DNA of 64,000 nt from PALSA-693 sp963702305 (GTDB lineage: Bacteria > Actinomycetota > Acidimicrobiia > Acidimicrobiales > Palsa-688), in assembly GCA_963702305.1 (NCBI GenBank), contig CAVPBX010000008.1, forward strand, positions 1 to 64,000. Direction: 5' to 3'. Each line of letters begins with the position of its first letter. Within the stretch, counting starts at the first letter, position 1. The notes beneath the pieces were generated by a model. It made no database searches and was not told the origin of the DNA. It worked only from the letters and a program-made list of their open reading frames with translations. Below are positions 52,940 to 62,458 of the stretch, piece after piece. A program made the translations under genes and the position numbers.

Positions 52940-54235
52940 CTACTCGGCGCCTCCGACGAGGACCGGCAGGGCGGCCGCGTCTCCGACCCCCAGGTCGTCG
53001 TCGACCCGGGTCGGCCCCGGCCCCTCGCTGGCGGTGCGACGCCGCCAGGCCAGCCCGCCGAAAACCGCGGCGCCAAGGGCGGCCACCCCGCCCAGCCCGA
53101 GGGCGTACCGGGCCCCCAGGCTGCCCCCGACGAAGCCGACGAGCGGGCCCCCGATGGGGGTTGACCCGAGGAAGGCGACCGACCACAGCGACATGACCCG
53201 GCCCCGCATGGCCGGATCCGCTTCCAGCTGCAGGGTGACGTTACCGAGCGAGAGAAAGGTCACCGAGCAGGCCCCGACCAGGAGGAGGACGACGGCTTCC
53301 AGGGCCAGCGAAGGAGCCACGGCGGCGACCAGGATGGCCGTACCGAACAGCACCGCGGTGCGGATCAGGCGGCCCGGCCCGCCTCGCTTGCGGCCGGCGG
53401 CGAACAGGCCGCCCACCACCGCCCCGACACCCATGCAGGCGGTGAGGAACCCGTAGGTGCGGGAGTCGCCGTGGAAGGTGTTGCCGGCGATCAGGGGCAG
53501 GGTGGTCTGGAACTCGTAGGTCAGGCAGCCCACCACCGCCATCATGATCAGGGCATCCCGTAGCAGGGGGGTCCGGCCCACGTAGCGGAACCCTTCCCGG
53601 ATCTGGCCCCGGGCCCGGGGGGCCCGGGGCGTCGGGATGAGCTCGTCGGTGTGGATGGCCCGCAGCGAGGCCAGGACGAAGCCAAAGGACAGCCCGTTGA
53701 TCAGGAAGCACCATCCGCCGCCGACCGTGGCAATGAGCAGTCCGGCCACGGCGGGGCCGATGGCCCGGGCCACGTTGACCATCACGGAGTTGAGCGTGAC
53801 GGCGTTGGTCAGCTCGTCGGTACCGACCATCTCGGCCACGAACGTCTGGCGGGTGGGGTTGTCCACGGTGTTGATGAAGCCCAGCGAGGCCGCGATGACG
53901 AACAGCTCCCACAGCTGCAGGTGACCGGTCAGCTCCAGGCCGGCCAGCACGAGAGCCTGCACGCCGGCGAACGCCTGGGTGTAGCTGAGGATCCGGTACT
54001 TGCCGAAGCGGTCGGCGATGGTGCCGCCGATGGGCCCAAGGAGCAGAATGGGCAGGGTCTGCAAGGCCACGATCAGGCCCACCTCGAACCCCGAGTGGGT
54101 ACGGGTGTACACCAGCCAGGACTGGGTGACGCTCTGCATCCAGGTCCCCACCATCGACAAGCTCTGGCCCGCGAAATAGACGCGAAAGTTGCGGTTGCGG
54201 AGGGAGGAGAAGGTTCTCTGGAAGGCGGGTCTCAT
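52940..54235 (-). CDS. MFS transporter (MFS_3 / enterobactin-exporter-like)
   Basis: 431 residues with 12 predicted membrane segments. It begins FSSLRNRNFRVYFAGQSLSMVGTWMQSVTQSWLVY, a start typical of the EntS/MFS_3 group of exporters. Motif A is represented by GPIGGTIADRFGKYRIL. Later blocks are NPTRQTFVAEMVGTDELTNAVTLNSVM and ADPAMRGRVMSLWSVAFLGSTPIGGPL. It is probably a proton-driven exporter of a siderophore or drug. It has an ATG at 54235. Confidence 0.85.
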   Translation of the reverse strand: MRPAFQRTFSSLRNRNFRVYFAGQSLSMVGTWMQSVTQSWLVYTRTHSGFEVGLIVALQTLPILLLGPIGGTIADRFGKYRILSYTQAFAGVQALVLAGLELTGHLQLWELFVIAASLGFINTVDNPTRQTFVAEMVGTDELTNAVTLNSVMVNVARAIGPAVAGLLIATVGGGWCFLINGLSFGFVLASLRAIHTDELIPTPRAPRARGQIREGFRYVGRTPLLRDALIMMAVVGCLTYEFQTTLPLIAGNTFHGDSRTYGFLTACMGVGAVVGGLFAAGRKRGGPGRLIRTAVLFGTAILVAAVAPSLALEAVVLLLVGACSVTFLSLGNVTLQLEADPAMRGRVMSLWSVAFLGSTPIGGPLVGFVGGSLGARYALGLGGVAALGAAVFGGLAWRRRTASEGPGPTRVDDDLGVGDAAALPVLVGGAE

Positions 54236-54256
54236 TAGCTCTGCTAACGAAGTATA

Positions 54257-55009
54257 TCAGGACGAGCCTTCCGATTCCCCTCCTTTGGCGGGGACGGCGC
54301 GCACCAGGATGCGGCCGCACTGCTCGCACGTGACCACTTCGTCGGGCGGCAGGTGCCGGATCCGGTCGAGCTCCATGGACGGCAGGGTCAGGTGGCAACC
54401 GTCGCAGTGGTTGCCGACCAGCCGGGCCACCGCGACGCCGTCGAGCCGGGTGCGCAGACGCTCGTAGGTGGCCATCGCTTCGGGGGGCACGGCCTGGGCC
54501 GATTCTTCCCGCCGGCTATCCAGGCGGGCCAGCTCCTCGTCGACGGCGACCTCCGACTCGGCCAGGGCGCCGAGGGTGGCCTGTCGGCGCTCGTCCAAGG
54601 CCGCCCGTTGCGCCGTGCCGTCGGTCAGGGCGGCGTCGAGGGGCTCTCGTTGTTCCATGAGCTCCAGCACCTGGTCCTCGAGCCCCGACGCCCGGGCTTT
54701 GAGACTGTCGACGTCGGCGGCGAGGGCCTGCAATTCGCGGGAGGCGCTTACCTCGCCGCCGTACAGGCGCCGGTTGACCGAGTCAGCCCGGGCCTCGGTG
54801 GCGGCCAGCTCGGCTTCCACTGCGGCCTGGCGGACCGCGATCTCGTCGCGGGCGGTGGTGACGGTCCGGATGGTGGTGTCCAACTGGGCCGCCTGGCGCT
54901 CGATGGCCGCCAACTCGGCCCGCTCGGGAAGATGAGTTCGCCGGTGACGGACCTGGTCGCGAGCCGAGTCGAGATCCTGGAGGGCGAGCAGGGCGTCGAG
55001 GTCGCTCAC
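54257..55009 (-). CDS. Coiled-coil protein with C4-type zinc ribbon (CT398-like)
   Basis: 250 residues from the GTG at 55009, which overlaps the PBP stop (GTGA). Residues 1-180 form a long coiled coil (LLALQDLDSARDQVRHRRTH, AELAATEARADSVNRRLYGG, ASRELQALAADVDSLKARA). The C-terminus has HCDGCHLTLP and TCEQCGRILV, a four-Cys zinc ribbon. The family is widespread; a cell-wall or trafficking role has been suggested, but no biochemistry is certain. Tight coupling to the penicillin-binding protein gene supports a cell-envelope role. Confidence 0.85.
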   Translation of the reverse strand: MSDLDALLALQDLDSARDQVRHRRTHLPERAELAAIERQAAQLDTTIRTVTTARDEIAVRQAAVEAELAATEARADSVNRRLYGGEVSASRELQALAADVDSLKARASGLEDQVLELMEQREPLDAALTDGTAQRAALDERRQATLGALAESEVAVDEELARLDSRREESAQAVPPEAMATYERLRTRLDGVAVARLVGNHCDGCHLTLPSMELDRIRHLPPDEVVTCEQCGRILVRAVPAKGGESEGSS

Positions 55010-57093
55010 GGCTTGCGGGCGCGCTTGGTCGCGGTGGTCGGTGGCGTCGACGTCGCCGGCGCCGTCGAGGTCGGGGTGGTGGTCGTGGCGGTGGGCGGCG
55101 GGAGCGTCACCGGGGCGGCCACATAATTGTGGTCGAGGACGTCGTCTTGGACCAGGGAGGGCGAGGTGATGTACTTCGCCGCAGGTAGGAGGTAGTAGTC
55201 GGGTGGGGTGAAGGAGAGCACCGGCTGATTGGCCAACGCCAGGCTGGTGTAGTCGTGCCAGGTGCGGGCCGGGACCGTGCCGCCATAGACCTCGCCGACG
55301 CCGATCACCCCGTACATCGGCACCTCGCCGTGCAGGTTCCCCATCCACACGGTTGTTTCCAGTTGGGGGGTGAAGCCGTTGAACCAGGCGTCCACGCTCT
55401 GCGTCGTGGTGCCGGTCTTGCCGGCCACTTCGCGGTTGTAGAGGCCGGCCTCGGTCGCGGTGCCGTACTGCACCACCGCGCGCAGGGCCAGCGTCGCTTC
55501 CTCGGCAACCTGCGCCGAGAAGACCCGGTGGCCGGGATCGGCGCCCGTGAAGATGGTCGCACCGGTCCGGTCCACGATGTGGTCGACGAAGGTCGGCTTG
55601 TGGTACACGCCACCGCTGGCCACGGTGGCGTACGCCGCGGCCATCTCGATCGGGCGCACCGCGTCAGCCCCGAGCACCATGGACGGCACCACCTGGAGGT
55701 TCTCGCTGACGCCGAGCGCCCTCGCCATATCGGCCACGTTCTGCAACCCCGCCTCGTGGGCCAGGCGCAGGTAGGCGCAGTTGATGGAGGCGGCGGTGGC
55801 ACTCACCAGATTGACCACGCCCGCGGGGGCGTCGTTGACCGCCGGATGCTGGACGAAACCGATGTTGCCTGGGAAGGCGATGGCGCAGGGTGACTGCCCG
55901 TCGACGGTGTCGAAGACCGAATAGCCCTGGGACAGCGCGCTCAACAGGGTGAAGAGCTTGAAGCCGGAGCCGGGCTGGCGGGCGCCCTGGGTCACGATGT
56001 TGAACTTGTTGACCTGGGTCCCAGCGCCGCCCACCATGGCCCGCACCTTGCCGGTGGTGGGGTCGATCGACACCATGGCCTCCTGGAAGCCCCGGTCGTT
56101 GGGCGGCGTATCGGCGACGACGGTCTGCTCCGCTTCGGCCTGCATCGTCGGGTCCAGGTTGGTGTAGATCTTGAGTCCGCCCTCGAACAGCGCCTGGTAA
56201 CGCTCGTCGTAGGTGCCGCCCAAGGGGCTGCCCGGACTGAGCAGTTCGGTCTGGACCTCCTGCACGTAGTAGTTGCTGATTTGGTCGCCGGCCACGGGGG
56301 TCTGCACGATGGTGGTGGGCAGCGGGACCCGGTTGGCCGCGGCCGCCTGGGCCGCGGTGACGTCGCGGTAGTGCACCATCCGGGAGAGGACCTCGGACCG
56401 GCGGGTCCGGGCGTCGGCCGGCGCCAGGATGGGGTCGTAACCGCTGGGGTTCTGGATCAGGCCCGCGAGCAGCGCGGCCTGCGGCAGGGTGAGCTGCGAC
56501 GCAGCCTTGCCGAAGTACACGTTGGCGGCGGCCTCCACCCCGTAGGCGCCGTTGCCGAGGTAGATGGTGTTGAGATACGCCTGGAGGATCTGATTTTTGG
56601 TGTACTTGCGCTCGAGTCGGTCCGCCAGCACGGCTTCCTTGATCTTGCGGGACAGCTTCCGGGCTGAGGTGAGGTAGGTCTGCTTGACCAGTTGCTGGGC
56701 GATGGTGGATCCACCCTGGATCCCACCGCTGCCGGAGGAGTCGGCGGCCAACGCTCTGACAGTCGAGGGGATGTCGAAACCGCCGTGGAGGTAGAAGCGG
56801 TGGTCCTCGGTGTCGAGCACGGCCGTGATCAAGACCTTGGCGACCTGCGACAGCGGGACCGGCTTGCGATCCTGCGAGGCGTGCAGGTTGGCCAGCACGG
56901 TGGTGCCGTCCGCGGCGTACACCGTGGACCCGCCCAGGGCGGCCTGGCTGGTGAGAGCGGCGAGGGGCAGCGCATCCGCGGTTGCCGCGTGATGCACCAA
57001 CCCGGTGCCGGCCGCCGCCACTCCCGTCACCGCGCCGGTGAGCAACGTGGCACTGGCCGCGGTGATGGCGACGAGACGGAGAAGCCGAGACAC
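55006..57093 (-). CDS. Class A penicillin-binding protein (transglycosylase-transpeptidase)
   Basis: 695 residues from the GTG at 57093. A membrane anchor lies at the N-terminus (VSRLLRLVAITAASATLLTGAVTG). The GT51 domain has LDTEDHRFYLHGGFD, GGSTIAQQLVKQTYL, RKIKEAVLADRLERKYTKNQIL and YLNTIYLGNGAYGVEAAA. The transpeptidase has the SxxK in ARQPGSGFKLFTLL, SIN in ATAASINCAYL and KTG in AGKTGTTTQSVDAW. It polymerises and crosslinks peptidoglycan. A Thr/Pro tail ends the protein. The zinc-ribbon gene follows by overlap. Confidence 0.93.
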   Translation of the reverse strand: MSRLLRLVAITAASATLLTGAVTGVAAAGTGLVHHAATADALPLAALTSQAALGGSTVYAADGTTVLANLHASQDRKPVPLSQVAKVLITAVLDTEDHRFYLHGGFDIPSTVRALAADSSGSGGIQGGSTIAQQLVKQTYLTSARKLSRKIKEAVLADRLERKYTKNQILQAYLNTIYLGNGAYGVEAAANVYFGKAASQLTLPQAALLAGLIQNPSGYDPILAPADARTRRSEVLSRMVHYRDVTAAQAAAANRVPLPTTIVQTPVAGDQISNYYVQEVQTELLSPGSPLGGTYDERYQALFEGGLKIYTNLDPTMQAEAEQTVVADTPPNDRGFQEAMVSIDPTTGKVRAMVGGAGTQVNKFNIVTQGARQPGSGFKLFTLLSALSQGYSVFDTVDGQSPCAIAFPGNIGFVQHPAVNDAPAGVVNLVSATAASINCAYLRLAHEAGLQNVADMARALGVSENLQVVPSMVLGADAVRPIEMAAAYATVASGGVYHKPTFVDHIVDRTGATIFTGADPGHRVFSAQVAEEATLALRAVVQYGTATEAGLYNREVAGKTGTTTQSVDAWFNGFTPQLETTVWMGNLHGEVPMYGVIGVGEVYGGTVPARTWHDYTSLALANQPVLSFTPPDYYLLPAAKYITSPSLVQDDVLDHNYVAAPVTLPPPTATTTTPTSTAPATSTPPTTATKRARKP

Positions 57094-57184
57094 GCTGATT
57101 GAGCCTACCTGCGGGCTCGTGGCGGCAAGCGGCAGGCCGGTAGGGTGATCCCCAAATGGCCGGATCCGGCCCAGGGAGGATCGC

Positions 57185-58402
57185 ATGACCGCAGTCGAAA
57201 CCGGCACCGCCGCGAGCGGCCAGAGGGCCGAAGAACTGGTCACCAGCAAGGCTGACGAGCTGCTGGCCGCCCATCCGCCGGCGTCGACCGAGGCCCGTGA
57301 TTTCCTCGGCGCCCAGTTCGATGCCGGCCTGGCGTTCGTGCACTTTCCCGCCGGGTACGGCGGCCTAGGTCTGTCCCGCAAGCTGCAGCCTTTGATCAAC
57401 GACCGGTTGCGCGCCGCCGGCGCCCCGTCGCTGGCGAGCCGAAACCCGATCGGATACGGCATGGCAGCGCCCACCATCCTGACCCTGGGTGGGGAGGTGC
57501 AAAAGCAGCGCTACCTCCGGCCCCTGTTTACCTGCGAGGAGATCTGGTGCCAGCTCTTCTCCGAACCCGGCGCCGGCTCCGACGTGGCCAGCTTGGCCAC
57601 CCGCGCCGTCCGCGACGGTGACGAGTGGATCGTCAACGGCCAGAAGGTGTGGACCACGCTGGCCCACACGTCCCGTTTCGGCATGGTGTTGGCCCGCACG
57701 GACCCCGAAGCCGAAAAGCACAACGGTCTCACCTACTTCGTCGTCGACATGCAGGCGCCCGGCGTGGAGATCCGGCCCCTGCGCCAGATGACCGGCGACG
57801 CCGAGTTCAACGAGGTGTACTTCACCGACGCCCGGATCCCGGACTCCGAGCGGCTTGGTGACGTCGGCGGCGGCTGGCGCGGCGCCATCGTGACGTTGAT
57901 GAACGAACGGGTCTCGATCGGAGGTGCCATCGGGCCCCGGGGCAGCGGACCGATCGCGACCGCCTTGGCGGTATGGCGGCGCCGGCCGGCGGACCAGCAG
58001 GATGCCGCCACCCGCGACCGCCTCATGCGCCTCTGGATCGAGGCGGAAGTGCAGCGCCTGACCAACGTGCGCGCCGCCGCCAACTCGCTGCTGGGCACGC
58101 CGGGGCCGGAGGGGTCGACCGCCAAGCTGGCCTACGCCGAGCTCAACAAACGCATCTACGACCTGTGCCTCGATCTCCTGGGGCCGGAAGGGATGCTCTA
58201 CGACAGCTACGAGATGCGCCGCCCGGACGCGGCTGGCGGGGCCGGTCCGGTGCCGCGCATGTTCCTCCGGGCCCGCGCCAACTCCATCGAAGGGGGGACG
58301 TCCGAGGTCATGCGCAACATCCTCGGTGAGCGGGTGCTGGGTCTCCCGGGCGACGTGCGCACCGACAAGGGCGTGCCCTGGTCGCAGGTGCCGCGCAACT
58401 GA
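57185..58402 (+). CDS. Acyl-CoA dehydrogenase
   Basis: 405 residues from the ATG at 57185, which has GGGAGGAT upstream. The core is QLFSEPGAGSDVASLATRAV, EWIVNGQKVWTTLAHTSRFG, GLTYFVVDMQAPGVEIRPLRQM and FNEVYFTDARIPDSERLGDV; the end is IEGGTSEVMRNILGERVLGL. It is closely related to 46686-47870 and would likewise pass electrons to ETF. It is divergent from the PBP gene; a GGCCGGATCCGGCC palindrome lies at 57158-57171 between them. Confidence 0.92.
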   Translation: MTAVETGTAASGQRAEELVTSKADELLAAHPPASTEARDFLGAQFDAGLAFVHFPAGYGGLGLSRKLQPLINDRLRAAGAPSLASRNPIGYGMAAPTILTLGGEVQKQRYLRPLFTCEEIWCQLFSEPGAGSDVASLATRAVRDGDEWIVNGQKVWTTLAHTSRFGMVLARTDPEAEKHNGLTYFVVDMQAPGVEIRPLRQMTGDAEFNEVYFTDARIPDSERLGDVGGGWRGAIVTLMNERVSIGGAIGPRGSGPIATALAVWRRRPADQQDAATRDRLMRLWIEAEVQRLTNVRAAANSLLGTPGPEGSTAKLAYAELNKRIYDLCLDLLGPEGMLYDSYEMRRPDAAGGAGPVPRMFLRARANSIEGGTSEVMRNILGERVLGLPGDVRTDKGVPWSQVPRN

Positions 58403-58448
58403 CGGCTCCGGCCGCAGGGTCGACCCCGGGCTCGGGCTTGGGGCGGGA

Positions 58449-60026
58449 TCAGGCCAGCTCGCTCAGGAGCCCGTCGCCGTCCAGCGGCAGCGAGAGCTGG
58501 GCGTCGACGATCTCCAGCCGGCAGGCGAAGACCCGTTCGAACAGCTCCCGTTTGCGGCGCAGCCCCCACAGTTCGAGGTCGATGTCGTCGTCGGCGTGCG
58601 CCACCACCTCCACCAGCCCCGGGCTGGTGTACACCTCGATGTCGCGGACGGGCCCGCCATGGCTGCGATCGAGGGCGTCGGCCACCTGCAGCAAGGCGAC
58701 CAGGCGGGTCACCCGATCCCGGTCCGCGCCCGCCAGCTGGGCGTAGGCCTCGAATGACGCTTTCGGAGCGCCGCGCTTGTGGAAGCGCCCGAGGCACGTC
58801 AGCACCGCGACCTCGTCGGGCCGGAAGCCCCGCAGCCGCCCGTTCTCGATCAGATAGGCGGTGTGGCGCTCGTGTCCCTCCATGCTGACGTGCTCCCCGA
58901 TGTCGTGGAGCAGGGCCCCAAGCTCGAGGAGCTCGCGATCGGTGCTGTCGAGACGGTGCCGCTCGGCGGTGCCGTCGAAAAGTTCCACCGCCAGCCGGCT
59001 CACCTTGGTCCCGTGGGTCTCGTTCCACCCGCAGCGGCGGCACAGCCCCAACACCGACTCGCGGCGCATGGCCCGGGGATCGCCGGTCCACTCCGCTCGC
59101 GAATGACGACCGATGGCCTCCAGGACCATTCCCTCCCGCAGCGCCCACTCGCAGCCGACCAGGGCACCGAGCCCGGTGAGCTCCAGCAGCGTCATCGTGA
59201 GCAGGGCGCCGGCCGGGAGCAGGTCGGCCCGGCGGGCATCCACGCCGGGCAGCTCGGCGCGCTCGGCGGAGGTCATGCTCAACAGGTCCTGGGTCAGGGC
59301 CCCGAGCTCGGCCGCCGTCACGGCCAACTGGTTGACCGAAGCCGGCATCGGCCCACCGCGTCGCCCAGCCGCCAGGCCGATGAGCGTCTCGAGGGTGCCG
59401 CTGCTGCCGATGGCCATCCGAGGCCGGAAGCTGGCGATGTCGGGCAGGACCCGACCAACGGCCGTGGTGACGGCGTGCACCACGCGCCGCCGATCACCTC
59501 CGGTGGGCGGGTCGCCGCGAACCAGGTCGGAGGTGAGCCGGCCCACGCCCAGCTTGAGGCTGGCCGACCACCCCATCCCCTTGGCGTTGCCGACCATCAA
59601 CTCCAGGCTGCCGCCCCCGAGATCGAGGGCCAGGGCTGGGCCGGGCTCGATCACCACGCTGGCCCGCACCGCCCGGAAGATCAGCGCGGCTTCCTCCCGC
59701 CCGCTGATCACCCGGACCTTTACGCCCGTCTCGGCCTCGATGCGATCCACCACCGCGGTCGAGTCCCGGGCTTCCCGGAGGGCCGCGGTCGCATACGCCG
59801 CCACCTCGTCCGCGCCCAGCGATTCGGCCAGGGCCCGGAAGCGCCGGACCACGTCGACGGCGGCGGTCGCGGCGGTTTCGCCCACTTCCCCGGTGGCCGC
59901 CACCACGCTGCCGAGCCGGAGCATCTCCTTGTCCCTGGCTAGGGGCTCGAAGGTCCCGTCCGGGTGGGCGTCGGCAACCAGCAGGTGGAACGAGTTGCTC
60001 CCGAGATCCAGCGCGGCGATGCGCAC
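58449..60026 (-). CDS. Ppx/GppA-type exopolyphosphatase with HD domain
   Basis: 525 residues. The ASKHA-fold start is IAALDLGSNSFHLLVADAHP; VISGREEAALIFRAVRA, ALALDLGGGSLELMVG and GVGRLTSDLV follow. The C-terminal HD-like domain has LGALLHDIGEHVSMEGHERHTAYLI. Ppx/GppA enzymes remove phosphate from polyphosphate ends or from pppGpp. The gene is convergent with the acyl-CoA dehydrogenase, and about 720 bases upstream lies a CYTH-CHAD gene on the same strand, which is also linked to polyphosphate. Confidence 0.9.
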   Translation of the reverse strand: MRIAALDLGSNSFHLLVADAHPDGTFEPLARDKEMLRLGSVVAATGEVGETAATAAVDVVRRFRALAESLGADEVAAYATAALREARDSTAVVDRIEAETGVKVRVISGREEAALIFRAVRASVVIEPGPALALDLGGGSLELMVGNAKGMGWSASLKLGVGRLTSDLVRGDPPTGGDRRRVVHAVTTAVGRVLPDIASFRPRMAIGSSGTLETLIGLAAGRRGGPMPASVNQLAVTAAELGALTQDLLSMTSAERAELPGVDARRADLLPAGALLTMTLLELTGLGALVGCEWALREGMVLEAIGRHSRAEWTGDPRAMRRESVLGLCRRCGWNETHGTKVSRLAVELFDGTAERHRLDSTDRELLELGALLHDIGEHVSMEGHERHTAYLIENGRLRGFRPDEVAVLTCLGRFHKRGAPKASFEAYAQLAGADRDRVTRLVALLQVADALDRSHGGPVRDIEVYTSPGLVEVVAHADDDIDLELWGLRRKRELFERVFACRLEIVDAQLSLPLDGDGLLSELA

Positions 60027-60167
60027 GAACGCCGACCGTACACGCCTGGCGGGCGGGGCCGGCGTCTTCTCAGCGGGGGGTCCGGCCTCGTGAGGATGGC
60101 AGTTTCATTCCGGGGTAGTGGGGTCGGGTCGTGGAGTCGGGCGGACGCCGGCGGCCGGACGCCGGCG

Positions 60168-60680
60168 CCGCCACTTCGTAACACGCCCCGCGCTCGTGGC
60201 CTGACCAGTTGTTACAAAGGGGGCGGCGGGCCGTCACAACGTCACCCGAGGTCGGTCTCTGGGGGGCGGGTGGGTGACGAAGTGGCGCGCGCCGGCCGAT
60301 ACGTGGTTCGACCGGCCGCGACGCTGGCCGCCTTCTTTGACACCGCCCCGCCGCTTGCGGCGGGGCGGTAGCCGCCGGCCGTCAGGCCGGCGGAACACTC
60401 GTCGCCGCCACCGGTTGAGTCGGCGCCGCGGCACCCGCCGGGCGCGCCGACAAACGGTTTCGCGCCACTCCCGATCCGAGCCGCGGTGCGATGCGCGCGC
60501 GAAACGGTTGTGGCGCCGGCCACCCCACCCGCCTGGACCGGCGCTCGGTAGGTGGCGCGCCGCTTCGTGACCACCCCTCACCTCCGGCGACCGACCAAAT
60601 GTTACAAAGGGGGCGGCGGGCCGCCACAACGTCACCGAACGCCGTTAACCCGACGGTGCCTGTGTTACGAAGTGGCGCGG
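60168..60680. repeat. Array of alternately oriented GTTACGAAGTGGCG repeats in two similar blocks
   Basis: Block 1 (60168-60290) and block 2 (60556-60680) have the same plan: an inverted copy of GT(T/G)ACGAAGTGGCG, a 28-29 base spacer, a nearly identical 36-base core (60211-60246 and 60601-60636, one mismatch), a 27-base spacer and a direct copy. The core itself starts GTTACAAAGGGGGCGG and ends with the inverse of GGTGACGTTGTGRCGG, so it is again one direct and one inverted copy. The spacers differ between blocks. More degenerate copies lie between (about 60464-60478 inverted, 60500-60516 direct). Confidence 0.75.
60342..60393. repeat. Two strong hairpins inside the repeat region
   Basis: ACCGCCCCGCCGC-TT-GCGGCGGGGCGGT (60342-60369) is a perfect 13-base-pair stem with a 2-base loop. 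CCGCCGGCC-GTCA-GGCCGGCGG (60372-60393) is a 9-base-pair stem. They stand side by side between the two repeat blocks. Terminator, structural RNA or REP-like roles are all possible. Confidence 0.65.
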
Positions 60681-60743
60681 GCTCCCGCGGTTCCCGCGGC
60701 CCGCAGGGCCCGGGTCGGGAGCCCCCGACCACTTCGGCGCGCT

Positions 60744-62442
60744 TCAGTGCAGCCAGGCGCGCAGCTTCTTGCGGTCGAGCCGCTTCCAAGAGGCGGGCCA
60801 GGCCGCCCGGCAGCGCGCCGCCTCTTCCCGTTCCCGCCCGATCACCTGGCCGGCCGCCAGGGCCTGGGCGGCGGGCGCCGTGACGGCGACGCCCCGCAGC
60901 CACTCCTCGGCGACGATGGCGTCGTGGAAGTCGCCGAGCACGCCCTGGAGATCCGCGGCCGCTCGGGCCAGGTCGGTCGCGGGCTTGCCGATCACGCCCG
61001 CCACCGCTTCGCAGGCATAACGGAGCCGTTTGGCCCGGATGCGAACCTCGTGGAGGGCGTCGTCGGTCGGCTCGGGACCGAGGGCGGCCACGGCCCGGTT
61101 CACGTGCCGCCACGGCCCACTCACCACGGAGGGGGCCAGGCGGCGAGCCGGCGCGTCACGATCGGCGACCGAAGGGGGGGTGGCGACCGGTGGCAGGGCG
61201 GCGGCCGGCGCCGGGGCTGGGGCCGGGGCGCGCGTCGGTGGCCGCGGCGAGCGGGGCGTCGCCGGCCTCGGCGGGCGGGGCGTCGCCTGCCTCGGCGGGG
61301 AAAGCCACGGCCGGCGCCAAGGCCACTGTCTCGGCCGGCGGCTTCATCGGCGGCAACTCCCGAGCCCCGGCTACGAGCCGGTCCAGGAGCTGGCCGTAGC
61401 GCTCGCTCAGCATGACGTCCTGCAGGTGGTCGCGGGCTCGGTCCCGCTCGCCCAGCAGGGTGCCGATGAGGGCGGCGGCGGCGCCGGCGTCGCGAGGATC
61501 GAGGGCCTCCACTTCATGGCGCAAGCGGCCCAGCAACACGTCGGCGTCGCGGGCCCGGCCCAGGGCCTCGGCCAGCCAGCCCAGCTCGGCGCGGGTCTCC
61601 CGGGCCCAATCTTCGGGCAGGAAGGCCCGGAACGTCCGCAGGTCCGAACGGAGGCGCCGGGTCGCCACCCGGGCTTGGTGGACATCCTCGGGATCCTCGT
61701 CGAGGCGCACGCCCAGGTCGTGGGCGAGCAGGCGCAGATACGCCTGGGCGATGGCGGCGCGCACCGTCTCCCCCATCGACGCGGCCCGCCCCACCGGGAC
61801 CGGCACCACGTCGGGAGGTTCGGTGGCGCGGAAGCCGAGGGCGCGGACCAGCTTCGAACGACCGTCCCCCGGCACCGCTCCGGCTTCTCCGAGCCGGGCC
61901 AGCACCGCGTCGAGGAGGGCCGCCGGGGCGGCGCCCACCACCTCCACCTCGACCTCCCGGAACCGGGCCGCCAGCCGGCGGCCGTCCATCACCGAGACCA
62001 CGTCGTCATCGATCTCGAGCAGCGGTTCGCCGGCCCGGCCCACCAGGGTGATCCGCCGGCGGTGGGTGACCAAGCGGGCCACCGGGCCGAGAGCGGCGGT
62101 GCGCCGGTAGGCGCGGAGCAGGCCCGACACCTCAGCCGGGACCGCCCCCCACCGGCCGGGCCAGTTGAGCTCGCGCCGAGAAAGCCCGGGCTCGGTCGAC
62201 GGCTCCGGCAGCTTCAGCGTCCACTCGCCGGGTCCGCTCGACGGTGAGCGCTCCGAGCGATGGCGCAACGTCAGCCCGGTGCGGGCCAGACGCAGGTCGG
62301 GGGTGTCCACGTACACCGCATGCAGGTGCTGCTCCGGTTGCGGGCGAGCCGCGACACCCGGTCCCAACCCGTCCAATACGGGGATCCGGAAACCGATACC
62401 GGCGTCCAGCTTGACCTCGCGCTCGAGCCCACCGTCGTCCAC
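60744..62442 (-). CDS. CYTH-CHAD domain protein (frameshift at a G7 tract)
   Basis: About 566 residues if repaired. The N-terminal CYTH domain has the ExExK motif (LEREVKLD), HAVYVDTPDLRLARTGLTLRHR and a long SKLVRAL end. The CHAD domain follows with EDVHQARVATRRLRSDLRTF, GWLAEALGRARDADVLLGRL and, after the shift, LHEVRIRAKRLRYACEAVAG, AADLQGVLGDFHDAIVAEEW and the end RKKLRAWLH. The two frames join if one C is removed from the C7 run (plus strand G7 at 61174-61180), giving PPSVADRDAPARRL. CHAD binds polyphosphate and CYTH proteins act on triphosphates. An Ala/Pro linker precedes the break. Confidence 0.85.
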
Positions 62443-62458
62443 GGCGCCCAGCGTAGGA

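Larger units (their letters stand above)
60027..60743. other. Non-coding region with repeat array
   Basis: 717 bases separate the Ppx gene from the CHAD gene. No gene-like frame was found: translations of all frames are Arg/Pro/Gly-rich and contain no known motif. The region is dominated by the repeats at 60168-60680 and by two strong hairpins at 60342-60393. Such a long non-coding gap is rare in this window. Confidence 0.6.

Noticed and set aside
57158..57171. GGCCGGATCCGGCC palindrome as an operator of the PBP/acyl-CoA dehydrogenase genes
   Set aside because: Perfect but entirely typical of GC-rich sequence; no regulator gene is adjacent, so chance is likely.
60168..60680. CRISPR array
   Set aside because: The repeats alternate in orientation, are 14-17 bp long with unequal spacing, and no cas genes are present.
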